NCBI GenBank assembly: GCA_937952445.1
Contig: CALGAA010000255.1
Location: 1-7,029 of the forward strand
Length of the DNA stretch: 7,029 bases
Source: an uncultured Bacteroidota bacterium
Lineage (GTDB): Bacteria > Bacteroidota > Bacteroidia > Chitinophagales > Saprospiraceae
Direction: 5' to 3'
How positions within the stretch are numbered: position 1 is the first letter of the stretch; each line of letters starts with the position of its first letter. The position numbers and the translations under genes are program-made. This document shows, one piece after another, positions 1 to 6,592 of the stretch. The notes under the pieces are model-generated. The model was not told the DNA's origin. It did not search any database and saw only the letters and a program-made list of their open reading frames with translations.

Positions 1-1
1 T

Positions 2-928
2 GGCGGTAAAGCCTTTAAGGAATGGGTGGAAAAATGGGCCGCGGACGGTTACGCCGCTATTGCTATGGATTTAGCGGGAAAAGGACCGGATGGAAAAAGA
101 GTGAGTCGCCCGGGGCCGGATCAAAGAGGTTATGACAAATTTGGGAGCATGGAAACCGGGAACCTCAAAGAGGTCTGGAGTTATCATGCCGTATCCAGCG
201 TGGTCATTGCACATTCGCTTTTATTGAGTATGCCTGAAGTTGATGCCAATAAAACATGTATCACCGGGATAAGTTGGGGCGGTTATCTCACCGAAATAGC
301 TGCCTCGCTGGACAATCGTTTTCAAGCTGCTGCGCCGGTTTATGGTTGTGGCTATTATGATGAGTCCGATGTGTTTAGCGAGCCACTTGATCAGCTTTCT
401 ACCACAGCGAAACAGCAATGGATGCAGTATTATGATCCTTCCATGTATTTGCCGTTCGCCAAACCTGCTTTTCTTTTTTTGAATGGCAACAAAGATCAGC
501 ATTACAATGTCGTGCCCTATCATAAAACTTATAGTCTGGTTCCAAAAGAAATTCGCACGATTGCCATAAAACCCGACATGAAGCACAGTCATGAATATGG
601 GTGGGAACCCCAGGAAATTAAGTATTTTTTTGAAAGCGTTGTAAACCATGCACCGCCCCTCATCCAGGTTGGCGATGTGGTGGAAAAAGATGGACGTCTT
701 AGCTTTCCCTACCAGTCACCTGTGGGCCTTTATCGTGCCAGATTCTACTATACCAATGATACCCTATCATCAAATATTGAACGAAAGTGGGAGGTACAGG
801 GAGCCGATATCGATGAATCTGCGGGCATAGTGAGTTGTCCGGTCCCCGATTCCGATTTTAAATACGGCTTTTTTTATCTCAAAGATCACAGACATCTGTC
901 GGTTTCTTCTGAGTTTGTAATCAAATAA
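2..928 (+). CDS. alpha/beta hydrolase, acetylxylan-esterase-like (5' partial)
   Basis: The reading frame is open to the left window edge (GGKAFKEWVEKW before the GTG at 26), so this is a gene truncated by the window and the GTG is not its start. Counting from the GTG as residue 1, the nucleophile elbow GISWGG puts the catalytic Ser at 83. NGNKDQHY supplies a candidate acid Asp157, and MKHSHEYGW the catalytic His (187 or 189). The spacing matches the alpha/beta hydrolase triad. The surroundings (YAAIAMDLAGKG, SYHAVSSVVIAHSLL, FQAAAPVYGCGY) resemble the acetylxylan esterase/dienelactone-hydrolase-like group of PVC and Bacteroidota genomes. Residues about 210-300 look like a beta-sandwich appendix after the hydrolase fold. 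The likely role is ester hydrolysis on a carbohydrate or peptide-like substrate; the true substrate cannot be read from sequence. The missing N-terminus would carry the oxyanion HGG motif and any signal peptide. It is convergent with the minus-strand lipoprotein gene. The hydrolase fold is sure, the substrate is not. Confidence 0.85.
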   Translation, partial: GGKAFKEWVEKWAADGYAAIAMDLAGKGPDGKRVSRPGPDQRGYDKFGSMETGNLKEVWSYHAVSSVVIAHSLLLSMPEVDANKTCITGISWGGYLTEIAASLDNRFQAAAPVYGCGYYDESDVFSEPLDQLSTTAKQQWMQYYDPSMYLPFAKPAFLFLNGNKDQHYNVVPYHKTYSLVPKEIRTIAIKPDMKHSHEYGWEPQEIKYFFESVVNHAPPLIQVGDVVEKDGRLSFPYQSPVGLYRARFYYTNDTLSSNIERKWEVQGADIDESAGIVSCPVPDSDFKYGFFYLKDHRHLSVSSEFVIK

Positions 929-945
929 ATTCATATATCAAGCCC

Positions 946-961
946 TCATCAATGCTGATGA
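946..961. terminator. weak hairpin in the convergent gap (possible bidirectional terminator)
   Basis: TCATCA (946-951) and TGATGA (956-961) form a 6-bp stem with a 4-nt loop in the 52-nt gap between two convergent genes, where a shared terminator would be expected. No U-tract follows on either strand and the stem is AT-rich, so the position argues for a terminator more than the structure does. Confidence 0.2.
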
Positions 962-980
962 CGATCTCCGGAAACCCAAT

Positions 981-3900
981 TTAATTTGGATCGTTTTTTA
1001 ATTGCGAAAGAAAAGCAACCAAATCCCGAATTTCACCTTTGGAAAGGAAAGAACTCATATCAGGCATTCCTGAGGGCATATGTTGTCTTTCTTGTATGTC
1101 GCCTTTGCTGATTGCTTTTATTTGATCACCTCCTGTCTTAATTTTTACTTCAGTCTCAGTTTCTTCCATCAAAATTCCACTGACTTTATTTCCGTCCTTG
1201 GTGGTTACACTAATGTTTCCGTAACCCGGAGCAATACGTCTTTCGGGATCTACCAGGGACTCCAATAATTGCTTGCGGGTCAACCTGTCAGCTATTCCGG
1301 CCAGGCCTGGTCCGACATTGCCGCCAACTTCAAAAACGGCATGACAACGAATACACTGTGCACCTTCGTGATTGTAAAAAATAAACTCTCCGGAACGGGG
1401 ATTTCCACCATTCAGTGCTTCCAGGTAAAAATTAACCACATCGGAGCTGTCCTTTGATTTGTAATACGACTCCAATTTTTGATTGAGCGCAGGTATGTTT
1501 TGTTTTTCAACAGCTTCAATGATGTCCAGCTGAATTTCTGGCGGGGCAGTACCAGCTATCAATTGGTCAAGTGGCCCGGAAAGAATGGCCTGTGCATCGG
1601 GCCCTGTAATGGAACTTAGCGATGAAAGAACGGCCTGCTTTTCCTCTACGGTACCAGAAGTGAGTATTTTATCAAATAATTGAGTGAAATTTTCACTGGA
1701 TATATTTGAACCGGGCAATATTTCCAGGGCTGTAGAACGTACTTCCGGGCTTTTATCCTCCAGAGCCAGATCCAGACCCTGATTAAGGAGGTTTGACTGA
1801 ATTTCAGCAAGTGCTTTGAGTGAAGCCTGGCGTACCTTGATGTGGGGACTATCCTGAACCAATTGCAGCAGGATCGATTCAGGTTCAGAAATTTCGAGTT
1901 CAGCAATGGCATTAGCTGCAGCCACTTGTATGGAGGGTTGCTGTTCCTCCAACAAACTATTAATTATCGGCGAAACAGCAGCAATTACATCCTGAACATT
2001 TCGTGAAATTTCACCCCGGTACCGGCCATCTACGCGGTCAAATACCGAGGGATCGTGCCATGTGCTTAATGCGGCCAAAGCTTCTGCCCGCATTTCCGGA
2101 GGGGCAGTTTTCCTGGTCACATAATTGGTCAGTATATTCAGGTTTTCTGCATTTCCTACCCGGAGATTTGCATTGATAGCCCTTCTGATCAATGCTTCAC
2201 TGGTAAACCTGCTTTCATTTAGCAGTTCAGCCAGATCGGGGAGACTTTGTTCGATAGAATAATCATCATTGATAGCTCTTGCAGCTTCGGTTACAATGTA
2301 TTCATCCCCGTCATTGAGAAATTTCGAAACCCCTGGATTTTGCATTCGCCGCAATGCAACCACAGCAATGATCCTCAATGCACGGGAAGGATGGTTAGCC
2401 AAATCGATTAAAGGCCCGGGTTCCCCTATCCGGCTGAGGGCTATGGCCGTGCAATGATGCAGCCAGATGTCCTCGTTGTCCTTTCTTTCCACCATGTCCA
2501 GGATGGGTTGAATGGCCTCTGTCTCCCTGGTTCTTCCCAAAGCTTCTGTGGCAAAAAACCGAACTCTGATGTGGGGGTGGTTGAGTAGAGAAATGAGGAT
2601 TTCTCCCGCCTCCGGGTAGCGCACATCTCCAATCATTTTAGCAGCCTGGGCACATATTTCCGGGTCTGCATCCTTCAGCAAAGGAACCAGGACGCTCGCA
2701 TATTCAATATCCTTTCTAGCAAACTGAGATATTCCCCAAATAGCGTGGATTCTCGCCATTTGAGATTCGTTGTGGTTGATGCAATCTGTGAAAACATGGT
2801 ATCCTTCATCTCCTCTACGGACAAGTTCAAATTGTGATTTTTGCCGAACTCTCCTATCCTGATGAGCCAGTAGAGTTTCCAGCTCATCGAGATCCTTATC
2901 TTTAAAATCGGATTGGATCAATGCTTTTGTTTCTTTTCTGATTTCTGAGTCCTGCGCATCCGGAGTATCCAGCTTCCAAATTCTTCCTTTGTTTTTGGGT
3001 CCCCACCCATCAATCCAATCTGAAAAATAGAGTGCACCGTCCGGGCCAAAATCCATTCCGGTTGGGAGTAAGCCTCTGGCTACAATCTGGGTGTGATCCA
3101 ATTCAAAGGATGCCCCATTGGGTTTCAGGGTAAAAGCGTGGATGGGTGAACGGGCCGGAGTCCCCCTGAATTCTGCTACAAAAAAATGGTCATACCATTT
3201 TTCACTCAATGCTGTACCCGGGTTATACACCAGGCCGGTTGGACCGTTCACATAGTTGATGATCGGTGGGAGAAAATAAGCTGCCTGTCCTTCCCATCGG
3301 GGTATGTGCATCTTTTCATCGATCCACACTTTGTATGGGTTGTTTCTGGGATCCGTATATTTTCCAAACTGCCAGTTTATCCGCCACCCCGAATCCGAAC
3401 CATCAATCAAATAGACCAGTCGTTCGCTTTCCCCTCTGTGATCCCCATCATTATCTTCCGTGATAAGGTTGCCATAATTGTCAAATACGAATTCATGCGT
3501 ATTGCGCAAACCGGCTGCGAAAACTTCAAAATTGCTGCCATCGGGTTCACTTCTTACGATGATGCCCTGATTGGGGTATTTCCATTGCCTCCCTTCCCCG
3601 TCTATAATGTTCGCACCAATATCCCCTATTCCCCACCATAGTCTGCCCGCCGGACCGATGGTGACTCCTGACATCCCATGACCACCAAAACCAATATGCA
3701 CGGCATAACCGTGACTGATGGATGTTTTCTCATCGGCGATGCCATCTCCATCGGTATCTTTTGTCCTCCAAAGATCCGGTGCCACCGAAATAAAGACTTC
3801 TCCATTGTGTACTTTTATTCCATTTGCTACATCCGTAATTTCTTCATGAAAATCTTCTATGTACAATTGGCTTCGGTTCGCAATCCCCCTGTTATTCGCA

Positions 3901-4394
3901 TCCTCTACAAACCATACCTGCTCTTTTTCAACCGTCAGGTCTCTCCAGTCTCGCACTCCGTCATTGTTTAAATCTCTGAGATGCTTTTCCGATTCTTCGG
4001 AATCTGCCGTAAACGTTTCCCGCAAAAACTTTCTGCGATCTTCAACGGTCTCGAATGAAATGGATGCAGTCATCCAATTGCGATGCCCCCGGATATCAAA
4101 TTCTGAATGCCGCGGTCTGATGGCGCGCGTATAATACACTCTTCCATTTTCATCCACATCAATGGCTATCGGGTCTTTAACCAATGTATCTGAGGCCCAA
4201 AGTGACAATTTCAGCCCATCAGCCACTTCGGCAGCCGTCTCTTCTTCTATTAATTGAGCTGTTTTTGCCGATACCGAATCTGAAAGCAAGATTTCTTGTT
4301 GCGGATATAATGGTTGCTTATTCTGGCATGCCACCATCATGATTCCGACAAAGGTGATCAATAATCCATTGATCAAATTAAGAGGATTAGACAT
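981..4394 (-). CDS. PVC-type heme-binding lipoprotein: beta-propeller, HEAT repeats, C-terminal cytochrome c
   Basis: This 1137-residue protein has the usual length and domain order of PVC-type CxxCH proteins. Residues 1-23 are a hydrophobic segment ending in the lipobox VAC, so Cys23 is probably lipidated and the protein envelope-bound. Residues about 60-475 match the Piru_Ver N-terminal/sorbosone-dehydrogenase-like propeller (LSLWASDTLVKDPIAIDVDE, VNGPTGLVYN, MDFGPDGALYFSDW). They include calcium-type loops at 141-153 (DLNNDGVRDWRDL), 213-222 (DTDGDGIADE) and 313-318. Residues about 500-930 are HEAT-like helical repeats (IRVRFFATEALG, KVRQASLKALAEI, EVRSTALEIL). The C-terminus is a cytochrome c domain: CIRCH at 1014-1018 (codons 1355-1341), VGPGLAGI, the family signature LVDPERRIAPGY, and MPSGMP, whose Met1106 is the likely distal heme ligand. 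The expected role is redox chemistry on a sugar or other alcohol with electron transfer through the heme; the substrate is unknown. The ATG is fixed by an in-frame TAA directly upstream. No Shine-Dalgarno sequence is seen. Confidence 0.93.
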   Translation of the reverse strand: MSNPLNLINGLLITFVGIMMVACQNKQPLYPQQEILLSDSVSAKTAQLIEEETAAEVADGLKLSLWASDTLVKDPIAIDVDENGRVYYTRAIRPRHSEFDIRGHRNWMTASISFETVEDRRKFLRETFTADSEESEKHLRDLNNDGVRDWRDLTVEKEQVWFVEDANNRGIANRSQLYIEDFHEEITDVANGIKVHNGEVFISVAPDLWRTKDTDGDGIADEKTSISHGYAVHIGFGGHGMSGVTIGPAGRLWWGIGDIGANIIDGEGRQWKYPNQGIIVRSEPDGSNFEVFAAGLRNTHEFVFDNYGNLITEDNDGDHRGESERLVYLIDGSDSGWRINWQFGKYTDPRNNPYKVWIDEKMHIPRWEGQAAYFLPPIINYVNGPTGLVYNPGTALSEKWYDHFFVAEFRGTPARSPIHAFTLKPNGASFELDHTQIVARGLLPTGMDFGPDGALYFSDWIDGWGPKNKGRIWKLDTPDAQDSEIRKETKALIQSDFKDKDLDELETLLAHQDRRVRQKSQFELVRRGDEGYHVFTDCINHNESQMARIHAIWGISQFARKDIEYASVLVPLLKDADPEICAQAAKMIGDVRYPEAGEILISLLNHPHIRVRFFATEALGRTRETEAIQPILDMVERKDNEDIWLHHCTAIALSRIGEPGPLIDLANHPSRALRIIAVVALRRMQNPGVSKFLNDGDEYIVTEAARAINDDYSIEQSLPDLAELLNESRFTSEALIRRAINANLRVGNAENLNILTNYVTRKTAPPEMRAEALAALSTWHDPSVFDRVDGRYRGEISRNVQDVIAAVSPIINSLLEEQQPSIQVAAANAIAELEISEPESILLQLVQDSPHIKVRQASLKALAEIQSNLLNQGLDLALEDKSPEVRSTALEILPGSNISSENFTQLFDKILTSGTVEEKQAVLSSLSSITGPDAQAILSGPLDQLIAGTAPPEIQLDIIEAVEKQNIPALNQKLESYYKSKDSSDVVNFYLEALNGGNPRSGEFIFYNHEGAQCIRCHAVFEVGGNVGPGLAGIADRLTRKQLLESLVDPERRIAPGYGNISVTTKDGNKVSGILMEETETEVKIKTGGDQIKAISKGDIQERQHMPSGMPDMSSFLSKGEIRDLVAFLSQLKNDPN

Positions 4395-4808
4395 TTAGCT
4401 ATGAGTGGTTTTGGTGACAACAAAGTATTCGGTCCAATATACAAAATGTTATAAAAACCTGCATAAACTTTGTAACCTGTCGGCAATATTTGCCTCGATC
4501 AGAAATTCATTGTCCGGTAATTTTAAACGCGGTAAAAATGAAAAAACAGGACACAAAATCCGGAGCATGTTGACCCCTAATACGAAATACAAAAATAACG
4601 AATCGTTAATAGATGGTCGCCTCCTTCACCCGATGGAAAATCAGGATGGCCGATTTGGAAGCGTAAATACCTTGAATTGATTTTATGAGTAAACCCAAAA
4701 TAATACAGAAGAGTCAGTCCTGGTCCAGGAGGGACACAGTGGATTCCGCCGTCGTTGGCAAATATTGAAATTATGAGGATAAACTCTGATTAGAAACTCG
4801 ACTCGAAA
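4395..4808. other. intergenic region without a convincing gene; short palindromes
   Basis: This gap lies between the divergent lipoprotein gene and the operator of the toxin-antitoxin operon. The longest frame (4405-4680, GTG start) gives a basic, low-complexity 91-residue sequence resembling no family I know. A 27-codon frame at 4685-4768 follows it and is also unrecognised. The stretch holds three 13-bp palindromes: GGCAA/TTGCC (4482-4494), TAACGA/TCGTTA (4596-4608) and TCCTGG/CCAGGA (4718-4730). CAATATTTGCC at 4484-4494 recurs inverted at 4757-4767. The promoter of the minus-strand lipoprotein gene should lie near 4400-4500, but I found no good match to the Bacteroidota consensus there. 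Confidence 0.5.
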
Positions 4809-4838
4809 TGTCAAGTATTTTGCGCAAGATACTTGACA
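4809..4838. promoter_or_regulatory. 30-bp palindromic operator of the AbiE-like operon
   Basis: TGTCAAGTAT (4809-4818) and ATACTTGACA (4829-4838) are perfect 10-bp inverted arms. The 10-nt centre is itself palindromic (TTGCGCAA with flanking T and G), so 14 of 15 base pairs match across the dyad; only 4819/4828 fails. The right arm includes the TTG of the -33 element, so a bound protein would block RNA polymerase. AbiEi antitoxins are known to repress their own promoters by binding inverted repeats, so the product of the next gene is the natural candidate ligand. The palindrome is seen directly; the binding protein is inferred. Confidence 0.8.
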
Positions 4839-4862
4839 AATTGCCACAATTTCTTATTTTTA
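4833..4862 (+). promoter_or_regulatory. Bacteroidota-type promoter of the AbiE-like operon
   Basis: TTG at 4833-4835 (within TTGACA) is separated by 19 nt from TATTTTTA at 4855-4862. The latter matches the Bacteroidota -7 consensus TAnnTTTG at every fixed position except the last. The spacing is that expected for the primary sigma factor of this phylum. Transcription would begin near 4866-4870, giving a leader of only some 20-25 nt before the ATG at 4891. TTGACA also resembles a sigma-70 -35 box, but no TATAAT-like element stands at the matching distance. Confidence 0.6.
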
Positions 4863-4874
4863 CATCCGGAAAAC

Positions 4875-4884
4875 AATGTCAAGT
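4875..4884 (+). promoter_or_regulatory. third operator half-site in the leader
   Basis: AATGTCAAGT repeats exactly the bases 4807-4816, which include the left arm of the upstream palindrome, 68 bp downstream in the same orientation. It lies in the presumed 5' leader, six bases before the ATG at 4891. It may be an auxiliary half-site allowing cooperative binding over the promoter. No inverted partner is present nearby. Confidence 0.45.
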
Positions 4885-4890
4885 TAATCA

Positions 4891-5616
4891 ATGAAGGTGA
4901 CAGAGAAAATAGAACAGAGAATCAACAGGATGCAGGTGGGAACTACCTTCAAGTATCAACAATTGGGTATTGATCAGTCTGATTACGGTGCTGCTGCGAA
5001 AGCTATGGAGCGATTCATTAAGAAAGGAATGATCAAAAGAGTGTCTACCGGAGTATTCTACAAACCTAAACAATCTGCATTTGGTGAACTCAAGCCACGA
5101 GAAGATGAACTGCTTAAACCATATCTCTTTCAGGATGGAAAGCGCATTGCATACATTACCGGAGGATCATTATACAACCGCATGGGCTTAACCACACAGG
5201 TGTCGAAAACCATCAAGGTAGCCAGTAAAGTTAAACGGGTAACCACCAAAATCGGAAAAACACAAGTCAAACCGGTTAAAAGCTATGTGGATGTAACCAA
5301 TGAAAACTACTACCTACTGGAAATTTTAGATGCACTAAAAGACTTTAAGGTCATATCCGACCTGGACAAAAAATCAGCCATAGCGTTACTGAAAAATAAA
5401 ATAAACAAGCTATCCAAAAATGATCAATCAAAAATCATCCGGTATGCCTTGAAATACCCACCCCGGGTAATAGCCCTATTGGGAGCCATATTGGAACTTT
5501 CAAAGAAAAAGGATGGTCTTGAAAGCCTGAGAACGAACCTAAATCCATTGACTACCTATAATCTCGGAATAAAGAAGGAAACATTACCAACTGCACCGGA
5601 ATGGAATATTAACTGA
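4891..5616 (+). CDS. DUF6088/AbiEi-like type IV antitoxin and transcriptional regulator
   Basis: This 241-residue protein begins with a winged-helix-type DNA-binding region (about 1-60). IEQRINRMQVGTTFKYQQLG leads into AAAKAMERFIKKGMIKRVSTGVFYKP, the recognition helix and wing typical of AbiEi-like and DUF6088 proteins. The middle part (YITGGSLYNRMGLTTQVSKT, about 89-108, then a strand-rich stretch to about 140) matches the characteristic 'G..L.NR.GL.TQVP' region of the family. The remainder is a Lys-rich helical tail. Known AbiEi proteins neutralise the AbiEii toxin without forming a stable complex and repress their own operon; I infer the same here from the large palindrome over the promoter. 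ATG at 4891 is the natural start, placed just after the promoter and half-site; no Shine-Dalgarno sequence is visible. The stop lies 1 nt before the toxin start. The DUF6088 assignment is from memory of the motif pattern and is fairly firm; the antitoxin role rests on context. Confidence 0.85.
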   Translation: MKVTEKIEQRINRMQVGTTFKYQQLGIDQSDYGAAAKAMERFIKKGMIKRVSTGVFYKPKQSAFGELKPREDELLKPYLFQDGKRIAYITGGSLYNRMGLTTQVSKTIKVASKVKRVTTKIGKTQVKPVKSYVDVTNENYYLLEILDALKDFKVISDLDKKSAIALLKNKINKLSKNDQSKIIRYALKYPPRVIALLGAILELSKKKDGLESLRTNLNPLTTYNLGIKKETLPTAPEWNIN

Positions 5617-5617
5617 T

Positions 5618-6592
5618 GTGAAATTACATACGAACAAAGATCTACTCTATGATGCAATCCTCGCTACTGCGGACTATCTCGACATGAGGGACATTTATGT
5701 GGAGAAGGATTATTGGGTAACTGTTGTTTTGTATGAGATATTTCATTCAGAGATAGCCGATCAGTCCGTTTTTAAAGGAGGAACAGCTCTTTCTAAATGC
5801 CACAAACTGATAGAGCGATTTTCAGAAGATATCGACATGGTGGTGCTCCGAAATGAAAGAGAGACCGACAATCAGTTAAAAAAGAAAATACGGGCAATAA
5901 GCAAAGTAGTTGAAAGGGTAATTCCGGAAATAGAAGTTGAAGGACTAACCAATAAAATGGGGAATATTAGGAAAACGGTTCATCAATACAACAAGTTATT
6001 TGAAGGAGATTTTGGTCAGATCAGGGAACACGTAGTGGTTGAAGCGACATGGTTAGGAGATTTCCAACCTTTTTCTAATATGGAGATCAGTTCTTATATC
6101 TATGAAATGATGAAGTTTAAGGGACAAGATGAACTGATTGAACAATACAGTATGGCTCCATTCTTTATTCAGGTTTTGGACAAGCGAAGAACCTTCTGCG
6201 AGAAGATCATGAGTTTAGTGAGGTTCTCCAGATCAGATGAAGCGATATATGACCTGAGAAACAAAATCCGTCATGTGTACGACATCCATCAAATGCTCAA
6301 AGATGAAGAAATTCAGCAGTTCTTTGAAAGTAGTCGTATTGATAATATGCTGATAAAGGTGGGAAATGACGACATGACCGGCTATAAAAACAACAATGAC
6401 TGGATTCCTGAACATCCTTCAACGGCTATCATATTTGACAAGCCACAAGAAACATGGGAACATCTCAGCTCTACATATAAAGGTGATTTCAAAGACCTGG
6501 TAACAGGTGAACTTCCGCCAGAATGTGAATTGATTGAATCCCTGAATCAAATTGCTGTTCGACTGAGAAAAATAGAATGGAATATAAAATAA
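5618..6592 (+). CDS. AbiEii-like nucleotidyltransferase toxin (DUF1814)
   Basis: This 324-residue protein shows the polymerase-beta-type nucleotidyltransferase core of AbiEii toxins. VFKGGTALSK (51-60) is the GG[S/T] motif, followed by ERFSEDIDM with the metal-binding pair Asp71 and Asp73. VEKDYWV (28-34) in the first helices is typical of the family. Further landmarks are RRTFCEKI (190-197) and IRHVYDIHQML (217-227), which match the 'RTF.EK' and 'R..YD' segments of DUF1814. Length is as usual and nothing key is missing, so it looks active. AbiEii-class enzymes transfer nucleotides (for some members onto tRNA) and arrest growth, giving phage protection; the substrate here is unknown. I chose GTG at 5618 because homologues carry the residues preceding the first internal Met (residue 23). 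The ATG at 5616 is in another frame and stops at once. The 1-nt gap implies translational coupling to the antitoxin. Confidence 0.92.
   Translation: MKLHTNKDLLYDAILATADYLDMRDIYVEKDYWVTVVLYEIFHSEIADQSVFKGGTALSKCHKLIERFSEDIDMVVLRNERETDNQLKKKIRAISKVVERVIPEIEVEGLTNKMGNIRKTVHQYNKLFEGDFGQIREHVVVEATWLGDFQPFSNMEISSYIYEMMKFKGQDELIEQYSMAPFFIQVLDKRRTFCEKIMSLVRFSRSDEAIYDLRNKIRHVYDIHQMLKDEEIQQFFESSRIDNMLIKVGNDDMTGYKNNNDWIPEHPSTAIIFDKPQETWEHLSSTYKGDFKDLVTGELPPECELIESLNQIAVRLRKIEWNIK

Noticed and set aside
22..40. ATG at 22 as a start of the hydrolase
   Set aside because: It is in a different frame; the hydrolase frame stays open to the window edge, so the gene starts outside.
221..649. 142-residue frame on the minus strand
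   Set aside because: It lies wholly inside the hydrolase gene, whose frame carries clear motifs; the shadow sequence resembles nothing.
3186..3641. 151-residue frame on the plus strand
   Set aside because: It is antisense to the propeller domain of the heme lipoprotein and has no family features.
4395..4520. Promoter for the minus-strand lipoprotein gene (for example ATACTTTG on the minus strand at about 4423-4430)
   Set aside because: The match to TAnnTTTG is off by one spacer base and no TTG stands at the expected 19-nt distance.
4405..4680. 91-residue frame with GTG start in the intergenic region
   Set aside because: Low-complexity basic sequence, no recognised domain, and its GTG start has no ribosome-binding context.
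4685..4768. 27-codon ATG frame 4 nt after the previous one
   Set aside because: Too short and unrecognised; no evidence beyond an open frame.
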